Program-made: the position numbers and the translations under genes
Notes under the pieces: generated by a model
Databases searched by the model: none
Told to the model about the DNA's origin: nothing
The model's input: the letters and a program-made list of their open reading frames with translations, nothing else
Part shown: positions 8,304 to 15,831 of the stretch, one piece after another
Layout of the letters: each line of letters starts with the position of its first letter
How positions within the stretch are numbered: position 1 is the first letter of the stretch
Source: Agromyces allii
Lineage (GTDB): Bacteria; Actinomycetota; Actinomycetes; Actinomycetales; Microbacteriaceae
Reading direction: 5' to 3'
Length of the DNA: 64,000 bases
Assembly (NCBI RefSeq): GCF_009749385.1
Contig: NZ_WBIN01000012.1
Coordinates: forward strand, 1-64,000

Positions 8304-8682
8304 GGGCGCGCAGGGCGGACTCGACGAGGGCGAGCGCCGCGGCGTCGTCGAGGCCGAGGTGGTGCACGCGGTCGGCGTAGGCGATGGCGGCGAGCTGCGC
8401 CTGCTGCGACGCCGGGTCGCCCGTGGCCGAGACGAAGGTGCCCGCACGCCCGCGGCCCTCGAGCACGCCGTCGGCCTCGAGCGACTTGTAGGCCTTCGCG
8501 ACCGTGTTCACGGCGAGGTCGAGGTCGGTGGCGAGGGCGCGCACGGTCGGCATCCGGGTTCCGGGTGCGAGCGTCCCGTCGGTCACGGCCTCGGCGACCT
8601 GCCGTCGCAGCTGCTCGTACGGCGGTGCGGATGCCGCGGGGTCGATGCTGAGCGCGAGCGGGCCGCCTGCGGCATCCGTCAT
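8287..8682 (-). CDS. GntR-family (YtrA-type) transcriptional regulator
   Basis: This 131-residue regulator has an N-terminal GntR winged helix (YEQLRRQVAEAVTDGTLAPG, then VRALATDLDLAVNTVAKAYK and the wing EGRGRAGTFVS) and a short C-terminal helical tail. That makes it a YtrA-type regulator rather than FadR- or HutC-type. These normally control adjacent ABC transporter or permease operons. The ATG at 8682 follows AGGGA and lies one base after the stop of the upstream Lrp gene, so the two are probably co-transcribed and translationally coupled. Its 3' end enters the palindromic repeat. Confidence 0.88.
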   Translation of the reverse strand: MTDAAGGPLALSIDPAASAPPYEQLRRQVAEAVTDGTLAPGTRMPTVRALATDLDLAVNTVAKAYKSLEADGVLEGRGRAGTFVSATGDPASQQAQLAAIAYADRVHHLGLDDAAALALVESALRARPPVG

Positions 8683-8683
8683 C

Positions 8684-9121
8684 TCAGTCCCTGCTGCGGT
8701 TGACCAGGCGCGAGAGCACGATCGCACTGCGCGTGTGGTCGACGTTGGGGGCGATGCGCACGCGTTCGAGGGCGTCTTCGAGCGAGGCGATGTCGCGTGC
8801 GCGCATGTGCACGATCGCGTCGGCGCTGCCCGTGACGGTGCCCGCGTAGACGACCTCGGGCACCTGCTGCAGGATGCGCTGCAGCTCGTCGGGCGCGACC
8901 GTGCCCCGGCAGAACAGCTCGACGTAGGCCTCGGTCGACATGCCGTCGACGGCGGGGTCGACCTGGATCGTGAACGAGCGGATGACGCCGTCGGCGACGA
9001 GGCGATCGACGCGCCGCTTCACGGCCGAAGCCGAGAGCCCGACCGACGAGCCGATGTCGCCGTACCCCGCTCGCGCATTCTGGCGGAGCAGGTCGAGGAT
9101 CGAGCGATCGAGGTTGTCCAT
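8684..9121 (-). CDS. Lrp/AsnC-family transcriptional regulator
   Basis: The 145-residue protein shows the standard AsnC layout: an N-terminal HTH at 1-60 (LDRSILDLLRQNARAGYGDI, SASAVKRRVDRLVADGVI) and a RAM/ligand domain at 65-140 with GTVTGSADAIVHMRARD. Lrp-type proteins sense amino acids and form octamers. It forms a minus-strand pair with the GntR gene. It is divergent from the F420 oxidoreductase by 137 bp, a gap in which no palindromic operator stands out. Confidence 0.92.
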   Translation of the reverse strand: MDNLDRSILDLLRQNARAGYGDIGSSVGLSASAVKRRVDRLVADGVIRSFTIQVDPAVDGMSTEAYVELFCRGTVAPDELQRILQQVPEVVYAGTVTGSADAIVHMRARDIASLEDALERVRIAPNVDHTRSAIVLSRLVNRSRD

Positions 9122-9258
9122 CCTCGGAGTGTACGACGATCGGTTGCGCCTCGACAGGCCTCCGCGCGCGAATCGTGCGCGCGACGCGCTTCGTCACACG
9201 GGCGCGCGGATGTCTCCGGGCCGGCGATCGCTCCTCGAAACCGATTTAGGCTCGAAGC

Positions 9259-10071
9259 ATGAGCCTCTCTTCGCCCGTGCGCCTCGGCATCCAGGTGCAG
9301 CCCCAGCACGCCGACTACACCGCGATCCGTGACACGGTGCTGCGGCTCGAGGAGCTCGGCGCCGACATCGTCTTCAACTGGGACCACTTCTTCCCGCTCT
9401 ACGGCGACCGCGACGGACTGCACTTCGAGGCGTGGACCATGCTCGGCGCCTGGGCCGAGCAGACCGAGCGCCTCGAGTTCGGCACGCTCGTGAACTGCAA
9501 CTCGTACCGCAACGCCGACCTGCAGGCCGACATGGCCCGCACGCTCGACCACATCAGCGCGAAGGGCGGCGAGGGCCGCTTCATCTTCGGCACCGGTTCG
9601 GGCTGGTTCGAGCGCGACTACGACGAGTACGGCTACGAGTTCGGCACGGTGGGCGGGCGTCTGAATGCCCTCGCCGACGCGCTGCCCCGCATCGAGGCCC
9701 GCTGGGCGAAGCTCAACCCGGCGCCGACCCGGAAGATCCCCGTGATGATCGGCGGCAAGGGCGAGCAGAAGACGCTGAAGATCGTCGCGAAGCACGCCGA
9801 CATCTGGCACTCGTTCGTCGCGCCCGACGAGATCGGACACAAGCTCGACGTGCTGAAGCAGTGGGGCGACGAGGTCGGGCGCGACGTCTCCGAGATCACC
9901 GTGTCGAACGAACTCGGCCGCGGCGTCGCCAACCTCGAGCACGCCGACGCGCTCTACGACGCGGGTGTGCGCCTCTTCACGCTCGGCATCACCGGTCCCG
10001 ACTACGACCTCACCGCCGTGCGCGCGTACCTGGCCTGGCGCGACGCCAAGAACGCGCGCGCCGCGGCCTGA
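9259..10071 (+). CDS. LLM-class F420-dependent oxidoreductase
   Basis: The 270-residue protein is a luciferase-like TIM barrel: LGIQVQPQHADYTAIRD, IVFNWDHFFPL, LEFGTLVNCNSYRNADLQADMARTLDHIS and FIFGTGSGWFERDYDEYG. The FGTGSGW(F)ERD(Y)xEYG signature belongs to actinobacterial F420-dependent LLM proteins. It probably uses reduced F420 for hydride transfer to an unknown substrate. It converges on the membrane protein gene at 10084 with only 12 bases between stops, and nothing in context suggests a substrate. Confidence 0.9.
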   Translation: MSLSSPVRLGIQVQPQHADYTAIRDTVLRLEELGADIVFNWDHFFPLYGDRDGLHFEAWTMLGAWAEQTERLEFGTLVNCNSYRNADLQADMARTLDHISAKGGEGRFIFGTGSGWFERDYDEYGYEFGTVGGRLNALADALPRIEARWAKLNPAPTRKIPVMIGGKGEQKTLKIVAKHADIWHSFVAPDEIGHKLDVLKQWGDEVGRDVSEITVSNELGRGVANLEHADALYDAGVRLFTLGITGPDYDLTAVRAYLAWRDAKNARAAA

Positions 10072-10083
10072 GATCGCCCTGCG

Positions 10084-10875
10084 TCACCAGGTGATCGGGA
10101 ACGAGAGGGTCCCGTCAGGGCTGAGCGTCCCGGCCGCGGAGGTGATGCCGCCCACTGGGAACCGGCCGTCCGTCGTGCAGGCCATCTCGCTCGTCGACAC
10201 CGTGCCCACCGTCGTCACGAACAGGCAGAGGTCGACCTCGTCGCGGGCCGCGTAATAGCGGCGTTCGACGCTGCCGGCATCGGCGGGGCCGCCCGGCCAG
10301 GTGAGCAGGTATCGGAGCTCGAGCGGGCCGTGACCCAGGTCGAAGTCGACCGGGAGTGGAGGCACGTCGGCCTCGGTCGCCGGTCGGAGGAACACATCGG
10401 CGGCCGGCAGGTCGAACGCGAGCGGCTGCGCCGCGAGGTAGTCCGCCATGGTGCGCGGGCCCTCGAAGGTTGGCGTCGGCGTCGCGGCTGGAGGCTCAGC
10501 GGTCGCGAGTGCGGTCGTGCCGAGCTGCCATCCGGCGAGGAGTCCCACGAGCAGCGCGGCGACGCCCACCCCGATCGCACGGGGGAGCCAGGCGCGGCGG
10601 GTCGTCTCGGCATCCGGTTCGGTCGCGGCGCCGGCGCCGGTGCCGCCGCCGCCGTCCGTGGTCGCATCGACGGGCTCGGAGGCGCCGGGCGCGCTGGTCG
10701 AGGTCGCGGCGGCGAGGGCGGCCGCCTCGGCCTCGCGCTCGGCGAGGGCCGCTGCCGAGCGCGCCTCGAAGAGCGCATCGAGTTCGCGCGCGGCATCCGC
10801 CCGCTCGGATTCCGAGGCCCCCGAGCCGAACGCCAGTCGCTGCAGGCGGGCGAGGTCGTCGTCGGATTCGGGCAC
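10084..10875 (-). CDS. Single-pass membrane protein with AFGSGAS motif, paralogue A (unknown function)
   Basis: I do not recognise a named family. The layout is a short acidic cytoplasmic N-terminus with LARLQRLAFGSGASESERAD, an Ala-rich linker, one membrane helix (about 110-130, AIGVGVAALLVGLLAGW), and an extracytoplasmic domain of about 120 residues. That domain has two conserved cysteines (in DLCLFV and MACTTDGRFPVGGI). The protein encoded at 17424-18218 has the same order of features and identical key motifs. GTG 10875 is chosen because GGAGG lies five bases upstream, giving 263 residues, and the resulting start matches that of the paralogue; ATG 10887 has no ribosome site. A CGGTTGCC-N19-ATCCTGAA element precedes both paralogues. 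It is divergent from the amine oxidase cluster. Confidence 0.85.
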   Translation of the reverse strand: MPESDDDLARLQRLAFGSGASESERADAARELDALFEARSAAALAEREAEAAALAAATSTSAPGASEPVDATTDGGGGTGAGAATEPDAETTRRAWLPRAIGVGVAALLVGLLAGWQLGTTALATAEPPAATPTPTFEGPRTMADYLAAQPLAFDLPAADVFLRPATEADVPPLPVDFDLGHGPLELRYLLTWPGGPADAGSVERRYYAARDEVDLCLFVTTVGTVSTSEMACTTDGRFPVGGITSAAGTLSPDGTLSFPITW

Positions 10876-10920
10876 GGCATCCTCCATCGGGCGGCGCGGT
10901 TCGGGCACGCCGTGATCTGG

Positions 10921-10955
10921 TTCAGGATGTCGCATCGGCCGTACCGGGGCAACCG
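10921..10955 (-). promoter_or_regulatory. Shared promoter-like element CGGTTGCC-N19-ATCCTGAA (paralogue A)
   Basis: Read on the minus strand, CGGTTGCC (10955-10948) is followed after exactly 19 bases by ATCCTGAA (10928-10921), with TGCG at the same internal position as in the copy before paralogue B (18311-18277). It lies about 45 bases before the start codon. The fixed spacing suggests recognition by a dedicated sigma factor or activator, which is inference. Confidence 0.5.
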
Positions 10956-10968
10956 AGCGGGCGCTCCC

Positions 10969-10980
10969 GCAACGCGTTGC
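10969..10980. promoter_or_regulatory. Perfect palindrome GCAACGCGTTGC in divergent region
   Basis: A 12-bp perfect palindrome lies between the divergent starts of paralogue A (10875) and the amine oxidase N-domain gene (11108). Its position fits an operator for one or both directions. There is no matching second copy in the window that would tie it to a known regulator. Confidence 0.35.
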
Positions 10981-11107
10981 GACCGGCGGCGAGTCGTGTC
11001 CCAACCCGGTTCACGCCGACGAAACACGCTGCTCGCCGACGCCGAAACACCGACTCCCTAGGTTCGCCTCACTCGCATTCCGCGAGTCCCCGTGTCCAGG
11101 AGGTTCG

Positions 11108-11857
11108 ATGCAATCACCACCGCGCAAGACCAGAACGAGACGACTGCCGTACGCGATCCTCGGCGGTGGCGTCGTCGCCGCTGCCGCGATCGTCGGCGGA
11201 TTCTTGGCCATTCCGGCCGTCAGCGGCGCGAGCGGCGCCGAGAGCTCGGCCACCGAGGAACTCGACGAGGTCACCTCCAAGCCCGATCTCGGTGCGCCGC
11301 GCGACCCGCTGAGTCCTGACGAGTTGAGCTACGCCATCCACCTCGCGAGCACCGACGAGAGCGTGCCCGACGATGTCACCTCCGTCGATGGATCCGATGC
11401 CCCACAGGTGCTCTCGGTCGACATCGCGAACGGCGACGTCGACGCGACCGGCCGCCTCGTGGACGTGTTCCTCTTCGACTACACGTCGAACCAGACGTTC
11501 CTGCAGCGCGTCGACCTCGCCGGCGGCAGTGTCGAGAGCACGGCGAAGGCCGGCGTCCAGCCGCCGCCCACGCCCGACGAGGTCGACTACGCGTTCAGCC
11601 TCTTCCTCGACGACGCCGTGGCCAGCGCCGCGGTGCGTGCCGAGTACGCGGCGGTCACCGGCGACGAGCTCGAGTCGATCGACCAGCTCGCGGTCACCGG
11701 TGGCGCGTTCGTTCCGGATGCCGGCACCCTCGGCGCCGACGCCTGCGGACTCGACCGCTGTGTGGAGATGCAGTTCCGCGTCTCCGGCGGCGGCTACCTC
11801 GACACCACCGGGTTCGTCGTCGACCTGTCCGCAAAGTCCGTGATCGGCATCAAGTGA
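11108..11857 (+). CDS. Secreted or anchored copper amine oxidase N2/N3-like domain protein (split amine oxidase, first subunit)
   Basis: The 249-residue protein has a basic start and an N-terminal membrane helix (about 13-40, YAILGGGVVAAAAIVGGFL), then an exported region. Residues 65-249 resemble the non-catalytic N2/N3 region of copper amine oxidases: PLSPDELSYAIHLA, RLVDVFLFDYTSNQTFLQRV, LAGGSVESTAKAGVQPPPTP. In bacterial enzymes such as Arthrobacter AGAO this region sits in the same chain, just before the catalytic domain. Here it ends at TGA 11855-11857, 11 bases before the next ATG, so the oxidase seems to be made as two proteins. A strong AGGAGG precedes the ATG. Two cysteines (ADACGLDRCVEM) may form a disulfide. 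The homology is from motif reading, not a search. Confidence 0.7.
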   Translation: MQSPPRKTRTRRLPYAILGGGVVAAAAIVGGFLAIPAVSGASGAESSATEELDEVTSKPDLGAPRDPLSPDELSYAIHLASTDESVPDDVTSVDGSDAPQVLSVDIANGDVDATGRLVDVFLFDYTSNQTFLQRVDLAGGSVESTAKAGVQPPPTPDEVDYAFSLFLDDAVASAAVRAEYAAVTGDELESIDQLAVTGGAFVPDAGTLGADACGLDRCVEMQFRVSGGGYLDTTGFVVDLSAKSVIGIK

Positions 11858-11868
11858 GAGGCGCGACC

Positions 11869-13749
11869 ATGAAGAGGATCTCCCGCGCAATCGCGGTCGT
11901 CGCGACGGCCGTCGCGGTCACCGCAGGCCTCGCCGTCATCCCGGTGACCTCGGCGTCGGCGGCCGCCCCCGCCGTCAACTGCTCGGGCGATGCACGCATC
12001 GAGAAGTCGTTCGACAACGGCACCGACTGGCAGATGTGCTGGCGCGTCGACAGCAAGCACGGTCTCGTGCTCGAGCAGGTGGCGGTCAAGGCGCCGGGCG
12101 AGGACTCGTTCCGTCGCGTGCTCGACTCCGTCAGCCTCGGTCAGCTCAACGTGCCCTACGACACCGGCAAGAACGTCTGGAACGACATCACGTCGTACGG
12201 CTTCGGCAACCAGTACCTGCAGAAGCTCAGCGCGGCCGAGTGCAGCACCGGCACCCTGCGCGACTACGGACAGGCGTGGAGCGTGACCCGCCGCGGCGTG
12301 ACGACGAACTACCTGCGCACCATCCCGTCGCTCTGCATCACGGACACCACGCGCGATCTCTCGTACCGCTCTCACGAGCAGACTTGGGGCTCCATCGAGG
12401 ACAAGCCGCTGTTCACCGCGACCGGGCAGGCGTTCAACCTGACCATCGTCTCGAAGGTCGACTGGTACGAGTACGCGACCAAGGTCGAGTTCACCGACGA
12501 GGGCGCGATCTCGTTCAACCTGGGTGCGACCGGCGACATCTCGTACGAGGACTTCGATGCCGATGCCACCACGGGCTGGCCCGTCGGAACGGATGCCGCG
12601 AACTACGCGGCCTCGCACTGGCACAACGCCTTCTGGCGCCTCGACTTCGGTCTCGACGGCCAGAGCGTGCAGCAGGTCGAGCAGTACGACTCCACGCTCG
12701 GCGAGCAGGGCGAGATGGCCCCGCTGATGCACACGACCGGAGCCACGATCGCGCACCCGGCGAACCTCGTGCCGGCCGCAGACACGACCTGGTGGCGGGT
12801 CGTGGCCCCCGAGAGCCGCAACGCCGACAACCACGCCCGCTCGTACGAGTTCGTGTTCCCCGGTTCGCAGCTCTACCAGGGCAACCCGATCACCCAGCCG
12901 CTCATCAGCGTCACGAACTACGCCGATTGCGAGCAGTTCGCGAGCAACAACCTCAACCCCGCGTGCCCCAACCTGAGCGTGCTCGACTACGTCGCGAACA
13001 GCGCGGACACCTCGCTGACCGACCCCGTCGCCTGGGTCAACAGCGGGTTCCACCACGTCGTGCGCGACGAGGACCAGAGCCCGATGCAGACGCACTGGCA
13101 GTCGTTCTCGATCATGCCGCGCGACTGGACGGCGCAGTCGATGAGCACGCCCGACGCGAGGACGTGCATCAACGGCGACACCGGCGGCGAGATCCACAGC
13201 GACGAGACGCCCTGCGAGGCGGTCGTGCCGACCGACCCCGAGCCGACCGATCCGCCCGCGACGACGGAACCGCCCGCGCCCACCGATCCGGCGGACCCCG
13301 GCACCGAGGAACCGGTCGACGGCGGTGCAGATGCACCGACCCTGAAGCTCTCGACCACAGAGCTCGCCCCGGGCGAGAGCTTCGGGCTCGAGGGCGCCGG
13401 GTTCGCCGAGCACGAGTCGGTCGAGATCGTGCTGCACTCGGACCCGATCACCGTCGGGGAGCTCACCGCCGATGGATCCGGCGCGATCTCCGGAACCCTG
13501 AAGGTGCCTGCCGCGGCTCCCGAGGGATCGCACACGGTCGTCGTGACCGGTGCCCAGTCCGGCCTGACCGCGAAGGTGGCCGTCACGGTCGCCCCGGCTG
13601 CGGGACCGGCGGGAACGGGCGCGGGACTCCTCGCATCGACAGGCACGGCCCTGCCGATCGCGGCGGCGACGGTCGCGCTCCTGCTCCTCGCAGTCGGCGG
13701 GCTGCTCATGGTCCGCCGTCGTCGACGGTCGGCGATCTCGCCGATCTGA
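11869..13749 (+). CDS. Secreted copper amine oxidase-like catalytic protein with LAxTG cell-wall anchor
   Basis: The 626-residue protein has a signal peptide at 1-33 (ending SASA). Its catalytic region (about 34-440) has copper amine oxidase landmarks: candidate base Asp98 in PYDTG, the topaquinone-type tyrosine Tyr200 in DWYEYATKVEF, copper ligands His250 and His252 in SHWHNAFWRLD, and His396 in FHHVVRDED, followed by SFSIMPRDW. The usual N-Y-(D/E)-Y is W-Y-E-Y here. A Pro/Thr/Asp-rich linker (about 450-495), an Ig-like domain (about 498-585) and LASTG plus a membrane helix and RRRRR form a sortase signal; no sortase lies in the window. AGAGG is seven bases before ATG 11869. It is expected to oxidise primary amines at the cell surface, with the preceding gene supplying the missing N-domains. 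Confidence 0.78.
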   Translation: MKRISRAIAVVATAVAVTAGLAVIPVTSASAAAPAVNCSGDARIEKSFDNGTDWQMCWRVDSKHGLVLEQVAVKAPGEDSFRRVLDSVSLGQLNVPYDTGKNVWNDITSYGFGNQYLQKLSAAECSTGTLRDYGQAWSVTRRGVTTNYLRTIPSLCITDTTRDLSYRSHEQTWGSIEDKPLFTATGQAFNLTIVSKVDWYEYATKVEFTDEGAISFNLGATGDISYEDFDADATTGWPVGTDAANYAASHWHNAFWRLDFGLDGQSVQQVEQYDSTLGEQGEMAPLMHTTGATIAHPANLVPAADTTWWRVVAPESRNADNHARSYEFVFPGSQLYQGNPITQPLISVTNYADCEQFASNNLNPACPNLSVLDYVANSADTSLTDPVAWVNSGFHHVVRDEDQSPMQTHWQSFSIMPRDWTAQSMSTPDARTCINGDTGGEIHSDETPCEAVVPTDPEPTDPPATTEPPAPTDPADPGTEEPVDGGADAPTLKLSTTELAPGESFGLEGAGFAEHESVEIVLHSDPITVGELTADGSGAISGTLKVPAAAPEGSHTVVVTGAQSGLTAKVAVTVAPAAGPAGTGAGLLASTGTALPIAAATVALLLLAVGGLLMVRRRRRSAISPI

Positions 13750-13754
13750 CCAAG

Positions 13755-13786
13755 GGCGGCGGTTCGGCGCGAGCCGAGCCGCCGCC
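13755..13786 (+). terminator. Strong hairpin with GCGA tetraloop after the amine oxidase gene
   Basis: The arms GGCGGCGGTTCGGC (13755-13768) and GCCGAGCCGCCGCC (13773-13786) form a 14-bp stem with one G-U pair, capped by GCGA, a GNRA tetraloop. No U-tract follows, and the DUF305 gene begins 26 bases later with its own ribosome site. It may be an attenuator or an mRNA-stabilising 3' end that lowers expression of the downstream genes. Confidence 0.65.
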
Positions 13787-13812
13787 GAGGTACTCCCACG
13801 GAAGGAGCAGCG

Positions 13813-14493
13813 ATGCGACGTCCCATCGCGACGACCGTCGCCCTCGCGGTCGTCCTCGTGGCCGGTGCGGCCATGATCGGGCCGAGGCTCGCGGCAGCCG
13901 ATGCCGCACGGGCGGCCGAGCGGATCGACGGCGCACCGGGCAGCTCCGTCATCGCGGCATCCGGCCGCGCCGGGGCATCCGACGAACTCGCGTCGACGAA
14001 GGCGGGTGACGACCCGACGCCTGTGGTCGATGACCTGCCGAACGACGCGGACCTGATGTTCGCGATGATGATGATCCCGCACCACGAGCAGGCCGTCGAA
14101 CTCTCGCAGCTGCTCGCCGCGACGCCCGACGTCGACGAGTTCTCGATCTCGCTCGCGGCCTTCATCGAAGTCGACCAGACCAAGGAGATCGCGGCGATGC
14201 ACGCGTGGCTCGACGCCTGGCATGGCGTCGGCGTCATGAACCACGCCGGCGGCGGAACGATGGCGGGCATGGCGACACCCGAACAGATCGCCGAGTTCGA
14301 CGCGCTGTCGGGTTCCGCGGCAGAGGCGCGCTTCCTCGACCTCATGATCGCGCACCATCGGGGTGCGCTGGCCATGGCCGACGACGCGATCGCCGATGGA
14401 CGGAACAGCTACATCCGTTCGCTCGCAAAGCACATCGCCGCGGAACAGGAACGCGAGATCGCGGCCATGCTTCTCAGGCGGGACGAGATGTGA
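13813..14493 (+). CDS. DUF305 (CopM-like) exported metal-binding protein
   Basis: The 226-residue protein has an N-terminal export helix (about 5-28) and a DUF305 four-helix bundle with the duplicated family motif: MMMIPHHEQAVELSQLL (His90-His91) and LMIAHHRGALAMADD (His181-His182), plus many methionines. DUF305 proteins are ferritin-like, and several bind copper outside the cytoplasm (CopM of cyanobacteria). Lying between a copper enzyme and a signal peptidase, it is a plausible copper donor or chaperone for the amine oxidase; that role is inferred from position. GGAAGGAG precedes the ATG. The stop overlaps the next start by four bases. Confidence 0.85.
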   Translation: MRRPIATTVALAVVLVAGAAMIGPRLAAADAARAAERIDGAPGSSVIAASGRAGASDELASTKAGDDPTPVVDDLPNDADLMFAMMMIPHHEQAVELSQLLAATPDVDEFSISLAAFIEVDQTKEIAAMHAWLDAWHGVGVMNHAGGGTMAGMATPEQIAEFDALSGSAAEARFLDLMIAHHRGALAMADDAIADGRNSYIRSLAKHIAAEQEREIAAMLLRRDEM

Positions 14494-15029
14494 ACGGTCG
14501 CCGGATCGTGGTCGCGCTCGCCGGTATGGCGATCGTGCTCGGACTCGTCGCGGTCGCTGCCGCGGCACTCGGCGAGACGGTGTACCGGGCGGATTCCCCT
14601 TCGATGCGGCCGGCGATCGAGGTGGGCGACGTGGTGGTCGCGGCGAGGCTCTCGGAAGAGCCCCGGCGGGGCGACATGGTGGTCTTCTCCGATCCCGGCG
14701 ACTGGGGACCGCGCGTGGCCCGGCTGCTCGGCCAGGACCGCGTCGCCGACACGTTCGTGAAACGCGTGGTCGGGCTCCCGGGGGAGCGGATCGCGTGCTG
14801 CACCGCGGCCGGCGAGCTCACGGTCGACGGGGTGCCGCTGGTCGAGGCCTACCGCGTGCCGGCCGAGGGCCTCGCGAGCGTGCTCGCCTTCGACGAGGTC
14901 GTTCCCGACGACGCGGTGTTCGTGCTCGGCGACGCGCGCTCGGCGTCGATCGACTCCCGCTATCTCGGAAGCGTGCCGATGGACGCGGTGACCGGAGTCG
15001 TGCAGCTCGTGGTTCCGCTCGGCGGTTGA
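14490..15029 (+). CDS. lepB: Signal peptidase I, S26A family, accessory
   Basis: The 179-residue protease has one N-terminal membrane helix (6-27). Box B has the nucleophile Ser38 (YRADSPSMRPAIEVGD), box D the general base Lys91 (DTFVKRVVGLPGERI), and box E reads LGDARSASIDSRYLG. It starts at GTG 14490 inside the stop of the DUF305 gene, so it is translationally coupled to it. The position suggests a dedicated peptidase for the preceding secreted oxidase proteins, as seen in pilus and other surface-protein clusters, rather than the housekeeping enzyme. Two adjacent cysteines (IACCTAAG) are unusual. Confidence 0.88.
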   Translation: MNGRRIVVALAGMAIVLGLVAVAAAALGETVYRADSPSMRPAIEVGDVVVAARLSEEPRRGDMVVFSDPGDWGPRVARLLGQDRVADTFVKRVVGLPGERIACCTAAGELTVDGVPLVEAYRVPAEGLASVLAFDEVVPDDAVFVLGDARSASIDSRYLGSVPMDAVTGVVQLVVPLGG

Positions 15030-15069
15030 GCCGCATTCCGGTGCTCGCGGCGGGCGTCGATGCGAGGGG

Positions 15070-15831
15070 TCAGCCCGCCGGGGAGTTCACGGCGTAGGAC
15101 TGGTGCGCCAGCTCGGCACCCGCCTCGATCAGCGCAGGCAGATGCCGCTCTGCACGTTCGGGCTCGGCGCCGACGGTCGAGAGCACGACCGCTGCGACCA
15201 GTTCGCGCTCGGGGGAACGCACCGGAACGGCGACGCACGCGCGTGCAACCGCCCCGGGTTCGGTGCAACGGGCGTATCCGAGCCGGGCGACCTCGGACGC
15301 GATCCGCCGACGCTCGTCGATCGAGATGCCGGAGGCGCGCGCCGAGTCGGCCACGACCTGTGCCGCTCGGGGATCGGCGGTGGGTTCGAGCGGCGGGAAC
15401 TCCGCGATGAGGAGTCGACCGATCGCCGTGGCCCCGAGCTGGCGGCGGGTCCGGTCGATCGAGAGGAGCGGCAGGTCGGGATCCTCGTCGACGATCGCGA
15501 CCCGACCACCGGAGTAGCGCACGAAGTGCACGGCCTCACCGGTGCGCACGCGGAGTCCGGCGATGATCTCGGGCGTCGGGTCGGCCGTACGGGGCGCGAT
15601 GAGGTGCGCGAGCTCGACCACGCGCACGCCCAGCACGAAGCCGTCGAGCGTCGGATGCCGGAGCAGGTACTCGTCGCTCGTGAGCGAGTTGATCAGGCGG
15701 TACGCGCTCGTGCGCGGAATGCCGAGCAACTGGGCGATGCGGTTGGCCGAGAGCGTCGGGCCGCCGCGTGCGACCTCCTCGAGCACCGCCAGTGCGAGGG
15801 CGATGCCGCTGCCGCCCGCCGGGCCGCTCAT
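15070..15831 (-). CDS. IclR-family transcriptional regulator
   Basis: The 253-residue protein has an N-terminal winged helix (SANRIAQLLGIPRTSAYRLINSL, residues 28-50) and a C-terminal IclR effector domain (about 75-245: GEAVHFVRYSGGRVAIVDED, LGATAIGRLL, GAVARACVAVPVRSPERELVAAVVLS). Its ATG overlaps the permease stop by four bases, so it is the second gene of a permease-regulator operon and probably controls that permease in response to its substrate. It converges on the signal peptidase gene. Confidence 0.9.
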   Translation of the reverse strand: MSGPAGGSGIALALAVLEEVARGGPTLSANRIAQLLGIPRTSAYRLINSLTSDEYLLRHPTLDGFVLGVRVVELAHLIAPRTADPTPEIIAGLRVRTGEAVHFVRYSGGRVAIVDEDPDLPLLSIDRTRRQLGATAIGRLLIAEFPPLEPTADPRAAQVVADSARASGISIDERRRIASEVARLGYARCTEPGAVARACVAVPVRSPERELVAAVVLSTVGAEPERAERHLPALIEAGAELAHQSYAVNSPAG

